A stretch of 64,000 bases of DNA from Opisthocomus hoazin (taxonomy: Eukaryota > Chordata > Aves > Opisthocomiformes > Opisthocomidae). Where the stretch lies: positions 133,126,465-133,190,464 of the forward strand of contig NC_134414.1 of NCBI RefSeq assembly GCF_030867145.1, written 5' to 3'. Below are positions 1 to 11,461 of this stretch, piece by piece. Under the pieces are notes generated by a model. The model was not told the DNA's origin and did no database searches. It worked only from the letters and a program-made list of their open reading frames with translations. Every line of letters begins with the position of its first letter. Position 1 is the first letter of the stretch. The position numbers and the translations under genes were made by a program.

Positions 1-1359
1 GCATGCTGAAGAGACACGACTGGTCATACTCAGAGGGCCTGAAGTCTTTCCACAGCCCTGTTGCACACCCACTTGGGTGCGTCTGGAAGCCTAAAGCCAG
101 CTAATTGGAAATGTGAGGCACAGGAACGTTTGAGGGCATGTAGCTATGGCCCTGGATGCCTTTAAAACACTGACACCCTTTTTAACGTGGCCTGGATGCT
201 ATTGGCTCTGCTCTGCCAGGTGCTCAGCTTATGGTTGAAATTCTCTACATCCAGTGTTTACAGAATGAGAAATAAGACCTTAATTTGCAGTAAAAGATTT
301 ATGTAGTACAGTCTGGAGTAAAGGAGCTGTTGTTCCTGCCAGCTGTCTGCTTCTGTTACGCTCCATACCCTGGGTCATCTTCACCCCAGGAGATGCCAGT
401 AGGGAGCTGACAGCTTCTTGATATTTGGGCATTGTTCACATTCAAAAAGGTGGCAGGGAAACAGGGATCGACTGATTGAGCAGTAAAGAAAACCCCCATG
501 GTGCTGTCATGCACAATGCAACGATGCTGGTCTATAGGTAAAGACGGTTTGTGTGGAATTTCTTCCCCCTTTTTTCAGGGTCTGTATCATAAATTCAGCT
601 CAGGTTTTTCCTGTGTTGCTGGTAATTTTTAGATTAGCTGTTACAGTTTCTAAAAATTGTGGGAGTCACCTTTGTGTTCTCACTGAAAGGAAGGTTTTCA
701 ATAGAGACATCGCTAATTTCAAGCTCCCTGACCCAAGGAAAAATCCTGAGAGTTACTTGAAGCAGTGAGAAATAAGTGGGACAAAGAAAGTCACCGATGA
801 AGATTCAGGAAGATGAATTTCAGGCACAGGTAATGTTTTCTGTAGGTTTCCTATTCTGGAAGATAGGGAGCAGTGGAGCCATTTAGTAGAAGGAAGGACT
901 CTCTGGGTGGGGCGACTAATGTTTTTTACAAAAGGAATAGATACAGACAATGGCTAGTAGTTCCCCACATCCGCTGGTGACAGGACAGGAGGTACAGCTT
1001 GGTTTGTAGTAAAGGAGAACTAAGGTGATGGACAGAAAAAAACCTTGGTCTAGGCATGCTTCATCCTGAACTAGATGGTTATTTGTCCCTTCCAGCCCTA
1101 TGCCGTCATGTTGCTTGTTCAAACCATCTTCAGCTAAAATTCCACCTACCCAAGGGCTGATCTGCTGAGTGTTACAAAGAGATATCGTTTCTGAGGGACT
1201 TTTGTGGCTTATTCTGTCACAGAATTTATGAAATACCAATGCTGGAAAAGGTAGTTGAGCATGGACCCTCAAATGAGTGTTGTGGAATTCAGTGAAGATC
1301 TGACTACTTGTTTTACCTGAGACACTGGTTCAAAATGTGTTCCAAAAAGTCACTTACTT
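1..1359. other. Non-coding flank, no gene recognised
   Basis: No exon with convincing splice signals or a recognisable protein is visible here. Short open frames on both strands look like chance. The piece around 1070-1120, whose text resembles a CR1 3' end, is listed separately. The stretch lies downstream (minus sense) of the terminal exon at 1823-2023. Confidence 0.5.
1065..1120 (+). repeat. Possible old CR1 3'-end remnant
   Basis: The stretch has an 'actagatgg' block, then 'gtcccttccagccctatgcc', then 'gtcatg'. That order resembles the usual CR1 tail (GACTAGATGA, then GGTCCCTTCCAACCC, then ATTCTATG). It is diverged and short, so a chance match is possible. Confidence 0.3.
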
Positions 1360-1379
1360 AGACTTTCCTAAAATTTTTG

Positions 1380-1385
1380 TTTATT
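1380..1385 (-). terminator. Poly(A) signal for the left-hand minus-strand gene
   Basis: AATAAA is read on the minus strand (TTTATT on plus). It lies about 440 bases past the stop codon of the exon at 1823-2023, a normal 3' UTR length. It is the first canonical hexamer I noticed downstream of that stop. Confidence 0.5.
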
Positions 1386-1822
1386 GCATTTGTTTGAGGT
1401 GTATTTAGTTTGAAGCTTATTTGATCTTGTTTCTGAATGAGACAAGCCCGAGGAAACTATGATGTCTATGTATTTATGATTATTGTCCTTCCTTCCCCTT
1501 TAGGATCTATTGTCCAAGTCAAGCCAAAGTTCCTGAAATGCTGTTTCTTAGAAGTTTCCTGTGAAGAGGCCTGATAGAGGGCAGGGACTCTGTTAGTGCC
1601 TCCACTGCAGTAAGCATCACCACCCAGGTGCTTACTAAACAGAATAATCGTTTGTCTAGATTACAGTTCATTATCATTGTACCCTTTTTTTTTACTTATT
1701 TGTGTCACTATTGTACAATGAATGGGAGGTATTATGCATTGGGAATTCTTTAGGTGATTTTTGCAAGGAATGAATGAAATGCTTTGGGAATTGCTCCTCC
1801 TGGTTTTATAACAAACAAAAGC

Positions 1823-2023
1823 TTAGCCTTGAAATCCTGCAGAGGCTTGAGTGATGCCATGCAGATCTGGTCTGTAAAATTCTCGGTCATATCTGTATAA
1901 CTGTTTTGAACCTTGGCGCAGCATTTCAAGGAAGTCGGTCACTTGGTCTAACGAAGAAGCAGTCACTGATTCACTCTTCACAGTGCATTTTGCATTAGAT
2001 TCCTGTCCCACTTGCGGCCTTTC
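1823..2023 (-). CDS. Terminal coding exon of an unrecognised gene
   Basis: The minus strand carries a good acceptor (pyrimidine-rich, ending CCCTACAG) just before 2023. From there a phase-0 frame of 66 codons runs to TAA at 1823-1825. The peptide is mixed and protein-like: a Ser/Thr-rich start, then DFLEMLRQGSKQLYRYDREF and YRPDLHGITQ. It is rich in Tyr, Arg and Asp and not low-complexity. A poly(A) signal follows at 1380. I do not recognise the family. Earlier exons should lie at higher coordinates on the minus strand, but I could not identify any with confidence. It could also be part of a pseudogene, though the intact frame and splice site argue against that. Confidence 0.6.
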   Translation of the reverse strand, partial: ERPQVGQESNAKCTVKSESVTASSLDQVTDFLEMLRQGSKQLYRYDREFYRPDLHGITQASAGFQG

Positions 2024-5000
2024 CTGTAGGGTTGAAATGAGACTCCGCGTACCTGTTGTTTGTAGCCCAGAATTGCTCTCTTTTAGTCATTGATGAATTA
2101 GTTCCTATGGAGTGACATTAAAAACTTGTCATAAATAGGAGAATAGGAACAGAAGTTTGACATGCAGTGAGACTTCTTTTTGATGTTTGTTACACTGAGT
2201 CATGCTGAAATGAAAGAAATCAAGGGAAAACATCAGCAGTAAGAGATAACGGAGAACTTCACAAAAGCAAGGTTTGGAAAATAAATCTGAACTGCAAATA
2301 ATAAAGCTGATATTCCTTCCGGCCGTGCAGGAAAGAAAGCAGCTTCATGTTAGTGATATATTAATATCTGTTCTGAGATAGTATTCTTCTTGAGCTTGTT
2401 CACACAAAAGTACTTATCAGTTGGTTCCCCAAAAACTTCTTTGAAATTTGCCTCTGAAAATGAGGTTAGTTAAGCAAGATTTCTTCATTGTTACTGATGT
2501 TTAAGACAGAATGAATTATCTTTCAAAGAGGAAATAATTTTTCTCATCATACTCTTTTTCTAACAATAGATTCTGCCCTACCTGTATTCATTGTTTCTTA
2601 TCAGAGGTGCTCCATTCCTGAGCTCCCCTTTGTTCTCTCTGTCTTTATTTTTTAAGTAAGGTCCTTTCCAACCTACAAATGGCTTTTCTCAGATGAGTTC
2701 TTTGAACTCTTTCCAGCTCGTGTTATTGAACACTGCACAAATCTTCTCATAGTGACAAAATTTAACAAGCAAGAAGAGAAAGAGTAATGAAGAGGTAAGT
2801 ACATTAAACTCATGAGTAGTTAAGCCCAGAGAGAAAATCTGGGTCCAACTAGAAATAATCAGATTTGAAGAGAGTTGCTGCCATCTCAATACGACGTTAG
2901 TGGGCACTTTATGTGCTTTGTGGGTATATGAAGCTGAGGTATATGAAACCGATGCAGTAGCTCTCATACTCAAAAGTTACAAGGAAATGCTGTGAGTTCA
3001 ACTCTGGTATGACCAGATCACACATTTAAGAGCTTTAAATATAAGATTTTAGTGTTAGGTGTTAATTTTGTGTCAAAGTCTTGCCCTAAGTCTTACAGAA
3101 AAATAAAGATAAACTTTGGGACTTTGTTGCTTACCTAGAGTCAGTGGTGTGGGGAATTTGTTTTGAAACTGTGTTGTGGTTTTTCAGCTTTATGGGCTTT
3201 GTTTTGTTTGGGGTTTTTACTTGTTTTTGAGGCAAAAAAAATCTTAGTACATGGTTCTAAGTAGGAGAGATGTCTCCTCAGAGATCACTGCACCACCACA
3301 TTTAATCTCTGGGATTACATTGCTTTGTACATTGTCATAGTGCATTGAGGTTGACAGATCACCTTGTCTCAGGCTTTATCCTATGAAGACTTATGAAAAT
3401 ATTGGTGCAGGGAAAGTGTCAGCCAGTTGAACATTTCCAATCCTTACTTTTTCACAATGCACCCTGCCATTAGCCTGTTAATACCAGGCTTCCAGTTACA
3501 GCTTTGTGTGATGGTACAGAGATACTTCAGCACAGGGAGCCCTGAGTCTACAAGGAAAAATAAATGTACAAGTACAGAACTACAGCAATGAGCAAGAACT
3601 CAGACTTGAAGCAATCTCCTCAATCCCACATGTAGGGATTAAGAAATGCAAATTCAGAAATGTTCTTCTAATAGCCAAGTACAGTAATTGTAGCCAGGAA
3701 AGGTACACAGAGAAGAAAATGAAATAAAATCTTTTTTTTTTGTTTTTAAGAAAGTAAACAGTGACTCAGAAAAGAAGATTTTGGTCAGATCTGGCATTAA
3801 CATAGTGCAGATAAGCAAAAAATCAGTTCAGTAGCAGTCTCAGAAAAAATGCTCCCTATACAAACAGGAAACAGAGCACCAAACACGCAATTTGGCAGCG
3901 GTTGAATGTGTGAAGAGGTGCTCAGCGCTGTGCAAGAGAGGACAGCAAACTTGCCAAGCCAAATTTAAACTAGACAGTGGCCTCACTATCACCCTACCAG
4001 GGAAAGCCAAACTGCAATACCAAGGAAAAGTATAAAGGTTAAAATATCGGGAAATACAGATTACTGAGAAATGTTTTGATTGATAATGTATTTGTTTACA
4101 GTTAAACTTACTAAACCAGTGTCAAATAATGCCCTCAGTAGATCTACAAGCAAAACATGCATGCATGTGATTTTGGCTTTTCTGCAGCAAAGCTGAAAAA
4201 AAAAAAAGTTTTTGAAAGAAAAGAAGTAACGTCTTCTCAATAAGTTACTCCAAGAAGTAGACTGCTTGTGTCACTCACTCTAGCAGAGCTTTGTGGAGTA
4301 CTTATTGAAGAAGAAAAAAAAAAATCTGTATTTCCAAAGTAATGGAAGAAATTAAGTAAATAGACATAATCGTTGTCCTGCAGTACATAAAGCCGGATAA
4401 CCAGCTGTGACAGCCCTAGAAAACTCAGCCAAGATGTGTGTTTGCCTAGGCCAAAATAATTTAAACAAAACACCCCAAAGAGTCGACTGCCAAAACTAAG
4501 GAAAGAAATATGATCTGATTTGGGGAAAGGCCATGACACTCTTACAATTTGGTGCCAAAAATGAATATCAGCAATTTGGATAGAGTTCTCCATTACCGTG
4601 TTAAGAATGCTAGTAACTGGGCAGAGGGGTTGAGAATGCCCCTGGAGACCTGATTTAGGGAATATATGAACCCTCAGAGCACAGTAGCTGCGATATTAGA
4701 ATGTCATCTACCATGAGAGTTTGTATGACTGTGAGGCCAACTAGCTGAATGATTCTTGTGTCTTGTAGAAGGATCCAACAAACCAAAACGAAAATATTTG
4801 AGGAATAAGTGCAAGATCATACACGGCAGACCTGCTCATCACCAGGGTCTATGGCACAAGTCTGGAAAAGTCACCACAAAAAGTCCACGTGTCTGGAGCT
4901 CTTGTGATGTTGTAATATGCTGCCTCCCCAACAGGAGAATATGAGAACCAAATAAATCTATGTCCTCGGTGCAACAGAAGTAGAAGTAAATATCAGTCAA

Positions 5001-7085
5001 GCCACCTGTGAGCTAATTTCCAGGCAGAAGTGAGGAAGAAACTGTGAGTAGGCAAAGAAGTGGCGTGAGCTTTACCAGTGTTCACACTTGTTCTTCCATC
5101 ATCTTCTGTGTTTCAAAATATCACTATGGATTGAGTGTCCAATATATCATCACTTATGAAAACACTGAAACCTTCAATAAATCTTATGTCAGAAAGTTCG
5201 GGAGTTCGCTGCGACGCATAGTGGAGCTGTTTGGAACAAGAAGAATGCCTCCAGGCAGAGACGCGTGCTGCTTACTGTGCAAATATGACTGACAGAGATC
5301 AGAGACTTGATGTCTAGTGGGATATATGCATGGGCACAAGATGCAAAATGAGACAATGAACATACACACCTTCCAAACATGCAATGGAGCAAAGTGAGAA
5401 GGATGAGTGGCTTAAATGTGGGAAAATGTGCTGAAGTTGAATGTAGCCATTTTAACTAGGGCTGTATAGAATTGACCTACTCTTTGCTGCCCAGCCTAGA
5501 AGGCCAAACACCCTGTGTGAATTTACCCACTGCTTTAGCACTGCAGATCTTTTTCTTGTTGACTATACAAGCATTCTTATTGTAGGCAGTTTCTTGGTGT
5601 GCTGGCAACTGGGTCAAGTCCTGCACTCCCAAGCAGTGACTGGTATCAGTGAGGTGATAAGGCATTTCAGCAGGCACAGCCCGCTATCTCGTTCCAGCAA
5701 CATACTAATGATAAATTAGCATTTACAATTTCAATTACACTATCTGTGTCCTTCAGTGTGGTCTTAAATTTACTGTAAGTACCAGGACTGGTGTGAGAAA
5801 CTGTCAAATGAGCCAGGTAAAGGTTGAAATCTTCCTATATGACATGAAATCATAACCAAAAAGCCTAGTCAGGATTATTTGCATAGCATGAAAGAGGCAG
5901 TTTTACTGGGACCTGAGGAGATGTCTCAGTGGCTGGGAGCTTCCCGTGTTGGCAGTTCCTCGCTATGGCTTGAGGGCTGTTGGTCATGTACGTCGCTGAA
6001 CTATTCAGCATTCAGAGCACAGCAGCATCCAGCCCTCACCTAACCTGTCCTCGGGCACAAAGGTACAGGCTTTCATCAGATAAATCCTTGCCATGGAAGG
6101 GAGAAAAGGACTGGCACTGGGACCACAGATGTAACCAGTTACCCTCTACAAGCACGAAGCCTGAAGATGGGATGTAGCACATGCAGAGTGCCCTCAGCTT
6201 GGGGCTGGTCAGACAGGAGAGAAACACAAACCAGCTAGGTGACCGCGGTGACCAGCTCACAGCATTGCCTCTCCAGCAGAACAAACTGTAGAGCTGTCTC
6301 CTCTTTTCATCTGGAAAGGTGGAGATCTTTCGACTGTCCTGACGCTTTTTCCTTTTCTTTTTTTCCAAACCTTTTTATATACCAAGTATGAAACCCAGAA
6401 GACCACAATTTCCAAAGCAGTGAAGAGGTGATGAGTCATGAAACAAAACCAAGGTATTAGAGGCAAATACGCATGTTGGCACAGGGGTGTAATGCATGTA
6501 TAGAGAGAAGGTTTGAAGGGCCTGTGAAACAGTATTAACTGTGCAAGCAGAGTACAGTATTTGAACTTGGGCTTGATAATTCAGATTTTGATTGGGGAAA
6601 TTAAGTAAAGAAGAATTTCCCAATGGAGTACTTTAATAAATATAAGCTTAATCATATGTCTCTGTAGGGGTTAACAAAAGCTGACTAAACTTGCCCTATG
6701 CAGCGCTGGTTGATGTCAAGAAAAGAGAGCAGCCAAATCCTTGTTGTCCAGTGCCCTTCCTAACAAATCTACAGCAGTAAGCTTGAGCTCATGGCCAGCC
6801 TTCAACAGGGCTACAGAAAAGCAGATCGCAAATCATCCTTGTAGCACCTTCAGGGAATGCTTGATTTCACTTTTCCTGTAGGAGTGGGAACACCACCTAA
6901 AATTTAGCCGGTTATTGCCTTTCTCTTTATATACTCAAGTATCAAACGAAAAGACACTAGTCTGTAGACTGAATGCATCCTAATAAAGCCATCTGGATAA
7001 CAAAGTGGAGATAGCGTAACATATATCTCCTTCTCTTCAGGAAGTTTCTGATTGCCTGTCCTCTTAAAAATGGGAGATTCAGAGC
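2024..7085. other. No recognised gene; probable intron or intergenic DNA
   Basis: Part of this may be intron of the minus-strand gene ending at 1823. I see only short open frames without recognisable domains. One plus-strand piece at about 4770-4960 looks exon-like (acceptor, 50-60 open codons, AATAAA soon after) but matches nothing I know. Confidence 0.45.
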
Positions 7086-7094
7086 TCCCAAGTG

Positions 7095-7505
7095 CTCCAT
7101 GATCTAGAAGGGAGTTGGGGCTGTGCAGCCTGGAGAAGACAAGGTTCCGGGGTGACCTTGTAGCACCCTTCCAGTACCTGAAGGGGCCTACAGGAAGGGT
7201 GGAGAGGGGCTTTTCACAAGGGTGTGTAGTGATAGGACAAGGGGGAATGGCTGTAAACTAAAAGAGGGCAGATTTAGATTAGATATTAGGAAGAAATTCT
7301 TCACCATGAGGGGGGTGAGGCTCTGGCCCAGGTTGCCCAGAGAAGCTGTGGATGTCCCCTCCCTGGCAGTGTTCAAGGCCAGATTGGCTGGGGCTCTGAG
7401 CAGCCTGGTCTAGTGGAAGATGTCCCTGCTCATGGCAGGGGGGTTGGAACCAGACAATCTTTAAGGTCCCTTCCAACCCTTACGATTCTATGATTCTATT
7501 CTATG
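7095..7505 (+). mobile_element. CR1 LINE 3' fragment
   Basis: This is a 5'-truncated CR1 in plus orientation. It holds the C-terminal end of the reverse-transcriptase ORF: the 'cagcctggagaag' block, the 'ttaggaagaaattcttcaccatgagg' block, 'cagagaagctgtggatgtcccctccctgg' and 'gggctctgagcagcctggtctagtgg'. The tail 'aaggtcccttccaaccctta' follows, and the element ends in repeated ATTCTATG octamers. Small frame changes make it a dead copy. It is the same region of the element as the copy at 20919-21345. Confidence 0.93.
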
Positions 7506-7509
7506 ACTG

Positions 7510-9650
7510 CTGTTATGAATGGAGGCCTTCAATAAAAAAGCACTTTTCTGTCTCTGTTCATACCTGAGGCTTGAGACAGTACCTGCATGAGTCTTCAAGC
7601 TATTTATGATGTTTTAGGTGAAAGTGGTAAGCTGGGACCAAGAGGTGGAAGGAGAGTAGTGTGAGATGGCAAGTGCAGAAGCAGGAAAACTTTTAGCAAT
7701 TGAAGGAAAGGAAAATGAAGCCTGAACAATGGGGAAACGAGAACCTAAAGTAGATGGCATTTGGAGGAGATGACTTGATGCACAGCTGACTACATAGGTA
7801 GGCAACACTGGAAGATACTGGCCGAGCTGAGTGAGGATGGTGGTCTACAGTAGTCAGGGTTGATACGTACTTGCAAAGGTGGAGTAAGAATTTTATGTGC
7901 TCCTGATCTGTATTACGCCTTCCCCACCCAGGCCACCCCTTCCTTTGTCTCCCAACACACCTCTATTTACATTATCTTTGCAACCAGAAAAGTGGAATTT
8001 TGCTCAGCTGAGGACTGCCCATGAATTTAAACAACAGACTTCAAAACGCTGGCACGTCAAAACAAGTATCATGGATCTCGGTGTGAACAGGTATCCTGGG
8101 TCTTCCAGCTTTGTCTCTGACAGGGGTTCCTGTATCATTGCTAAAGCATGGACGGACCTTCCATGCAAGATGGTATTAGACTGTTTACTTAATATGTTGA
8201 TACTCTATTGCTTCTGTAGCTGGTGATATCACCACAAATCACGTGGCAGTCTTAGATATGGTGGTTTTTTTCCTTCAGAACAGGTAATGTGGGGTTTGTT
8301 TCCCTTTAGAAGTGATTTTTCTCTTCCAACTCCCACTACCCAAACTGTCATTCTGAGTCTCCTTAGTCATCCTCCTAATAAACCAGTCTTCTGGAGGGGC
8401 AGGTCCTTTAGGGAACCTCTAATGCCCATAGTATTGCAGAAAAGCTTCCTCTGCCCCTTGTGGGAAAAGCCCTTGGCCTGGGTGGCAAACACGTCGTTGA
8501 ATCTGCTGGTGCTGACCAGAGAGCTCTTCTTGTGTTTGGTGGTGGCACCCACAGAGACGACTGGGTACTTTGTTTGAGGAAGAACAGCCTCCGTGGGATG
8601 AAGGACAGCCCAGCTTCTACAAGAACATCTGACATCTTCAATATCATCGGGTAAACGTCATTAAAAAATATGGAGTCCTTATAGATTCTTCTCCCCTTCA
8701 GCTGAAAACTTTTCCCTAGTAGTGTATTTCAACAATAAGGAGCCCAAGGTAGCAGGAGGTAGTATCACCCCTGAGGGCCAGCTGCTTTGGTGGTGCAAAC
8801 CAAGCTCTGTTTTCAACAGAGCTAGCTCATCTGAAGGAATAGCCTTCCAGCAGTACGGGTTGATTGCCCGTGCAAGTGACCTGAGGCTCAAAGTAAGTTT
8901 GTTCCCTACGCAGTTTCAGACAGCCAGCAGTCTGCATAGCTGAGTTTGCTGAGACGATATCCAGCACCCTCGTGTGCTGCCTTTTGCAACTGGCGAGAAG
9001 TGGAGCTCAAGGAGGTAACATGCAAAAAGCATGTGAAGCGGCGGGATCAGGGAACTCATTTTGTTTCCCTAAATAGTAATAAAAATGGCCTCATAATGCC
9101 AGTGCACTTGCCATAATGTAGTAAGACCACGATTAGCACTTTATACTATTTAATAAATATGCTGATTAACTTAGGCAACGGTAATCAGTAATTGCACAGA
9201 TGAATAACAAACTCGACCAGTCAGCAGTGTGAAACAATCATAAGGAGACAAGACATTCATTCTGCTTTCCATTTTAAGGCTGGATTTGGGCATCCCTCCC
9301 TAATATCCTGCAGAAAGCTTCTTCCAAAACTGCAGATATGTTTGGCTATCAAAGGGGCCTGTATTTCTTTATTTTGTATTTATTGCTGAATGAGGGACAG
9401 AAACCTTATCTGCTATTTGGGGGGGCAGGGAGCAGGGCTGAACAGAATTAAATGGTGGCCTGAAAATTTATAATGCCTTCTTTGATCAGGTTTGTAATTG
9501 AGGAAAACTTTGAAAGAACAAGATTAAATGTAGTTTCTTCAAACCGAAATGATTCTCATAAATCCAAGTTGTAGAGCAGACACTCTGGGCACTTGAAGGC
9601 GCTTTCCCAGGCTTGAGGACCCCAGGAATCCCGTGAAGCATCTGCAGAGG
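7510..9650. other. No recognised gene
   Basis: Open frames at about 7900-8230 and 8290-8650 on plus, and 8410-8650 on minus, have no recognisable domain and no clear matching splice sites. I see nothing definite here. Confidence 0.45.
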
Positions 9651-9699
9651 TTCCTCACAACTCCCCCTTGGTCCCTGCCAGGTGTCTGTCAGGGATGGA

Positions 9700-10770
9700 C
9701 CTTGCTCTAACAGGGCGTCTTCTTCAGCCAGGCCCTGCGAGGTGTTTCGGAGCCTGCCGCCGCCTTCCTTGCACTTCCCGTTGCGAGGACGTGCATCCGC
9801 CGAGCCCTCGAATACGGCGCACCCGCCCTCCAGCATCCTCCTTCTGCAAACTTGTATTGTTGAAGTTAAATATTAGCCAGCAGCAGCTCGCATGCACAGG
9901 ATTTGGCATAATTACTTGAGTAATTGTATAATTACCGAGGGGAGTTTCTGAGGGCGGGGGTGTGAGCGGCGCAGCGGAGGAGCCGGGGCACGGAGCAGCC
10001 GGGCGAACGTCGCGCTCGCCTCGCCCGCCGCCAGCACATGGCCCGTTATGGGGGCTCCGACGGGCTCGGGGGCTCGGGCACGCAGTTGCTGCGGGGTTTG
10101 CCTAACCCTGCCGTCTCGTTCGCCCTGTCTCGGGGGCAGCCGGTGCACGCCGTGCCTTGGCAGGGTGGTGGGGCTGGTCTCGGCAGCAGGCAGCCCCGCA
10201 AATGACTCGCCGCTGACCTTTGGTTCACGTACCAGTGTTTCACAAGCAAATATTTAAAACCACGCCACGAAGAAGAGAGGCACAGCTCTGCCCTGGGGAA
10301 CGCGGGCGAGGGGTGCTGCTGAGAAGGGCCCGGGCTGTGGAGGGAAAGGGGCAGGCGGCCATTTCCCCCTCCTCTCCCTCTGCCAGCGGAGCAGCCAGCC
10401 CTGCCCGCCGTGCCCCACCGGGGAAGGGGCAGATGCTTGGACCCCAGCAAGGCGGGTGGCTGCTGTGCCGAGCCAGGCAGGAGTTTTAAAGCCCCGGGGG
10501 GCTGGGTGAAGCTGTTTCAACCCCAAAGGGTAGCACAACCGTGGCCATCCCTGCCACTCACGTCGCCCGCTGCCCCGTGCAAGCGGCGGCTGCGTGACAG
10601 GGAGGCCGCCGTGCCAATCCAGCTGCCTGGTGTTCCCAGAGCATGGCTGGCTCCGGGGGGCTGTCCCCAGCCACTGGTCTGTTGCCGTGGCTGGGACTCA
10701 CACACCGACGAGCCTTCAGGAAATCGATTGGTCTCGGCCAGGTGCAGCAGCAGGCCGAGAGGGTATTTTT
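9700..10770. promoter_or_regulatory. CpG-rich (CpG-island-like) stretch
   Basis: The sequence changes sharply to high GC with frequent CpG, most strongly at about 9940-10130, including GC-box-like gggcggggg near 9953. Long open frames on both strands here follow from GC richness. It could be a promoter, perhaps of the minus-strand gene ending at 1823, or an upstream control region of the PLA2 gene. No first exon can be assigned from sequence alone. Confidence 0.55.
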
Positions 10771-10948
10771 CACTCGGGAGTGGTGCAGAATTAGCCCTGT
10801 TTGTCAGTTTATAATTAGGTACCTGCACATAACAGTAGTCTTTCTGTTGGGTTTTTATAGTTTTGTCTTTTCTTTTTTAAACATGAAAAATAATCAGTCT
10901 TAAAATAATATAATTAAAAAAAAAAAAATGCCCTGGAAAGAGGGATCT

Positions 10949-10956
10949 ATAAAAAG
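10949..10956 (+). promoter_or_regulatory. TATA-like box upstream of the PLA2 gene
   Basis: TATAAAAA lies about 350 bases upstream of the better-placed TATA box at 11300. It could drive an alternative start, but nothing beyond the motif supports use. Confidence 0.25.
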
Positions 10957-11299
10957 AGAAAATCCTTGCCAAGGGGATGCCACAGCAGCGGGGCCAAGCC
11001 GCAAAGAGCCCAGTTGCAGGCTTCCCTTTTCCGCAGCTACTCAGAGGTTAACCAGGGTCTGTAAGCAAACAGCTTAAAGAAGGAGCAAGGCTTAGTGCCT
11101 GGGTGTCTGGGGCTGTCCCGGGGACCGCCAGCCCAGTGCCCTTCCAGCCACCCCTCCCTCCCCAAGGTTATGCTGGGCAAACAGAGCCAGCCCTCGCCCT
11201 CTCCCCGCGCAGCACGGAGTCTGCTGTGGGGACCTGGGCTGGGGCTCAGGGAGGTCGCAGAAGAGGGTGTTTCACTCCGGACGGGCACAGAGCCATGTG

Positions 11300-11307
11300 T
11301 ATATAAA
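11300..11307 (+). promoter_or_regulatory. TATA box of the PLA2G10-like gene
   Basis: TATATAAA sits 112 bases upstream of the start codon at 11419, in a GC-rich setting. It predicts a transcript start near 11330 and a 5' UTR of roughly 90 bases. No in-frame upstream ATG is needed to explain the coding start. Confidence 0.75.
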
Positions 11308-11418
11308 CCCTGGAGCGGCAGCGCGGGAGGATTGCTGAGCACACCCGCACCTCGGCTGGCTTGGCAGCGTGGCGACGTGCCGAACCCCAGCGCACCGGAG
11401 CACGGGAGCGAGCTGCCC

Positions 11419-11461
11419 ATGGGCTCCCGCCTGCTGCTGATGCTGATGCTGCTTCAGGCAG
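11419..11461 (+). CDS. PLA2G10: PLA2 exon 1: signal peptide
   Basis: ATG at 11419 begins MGSRLLLMLMLLQA, a typical signal-peptide start. The exon ends in phase 1 at a GGTGAGTA donor. It is the first ATG after the TATA box that leads into an open frame spliced to exon 2. Confidence 0.85.
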
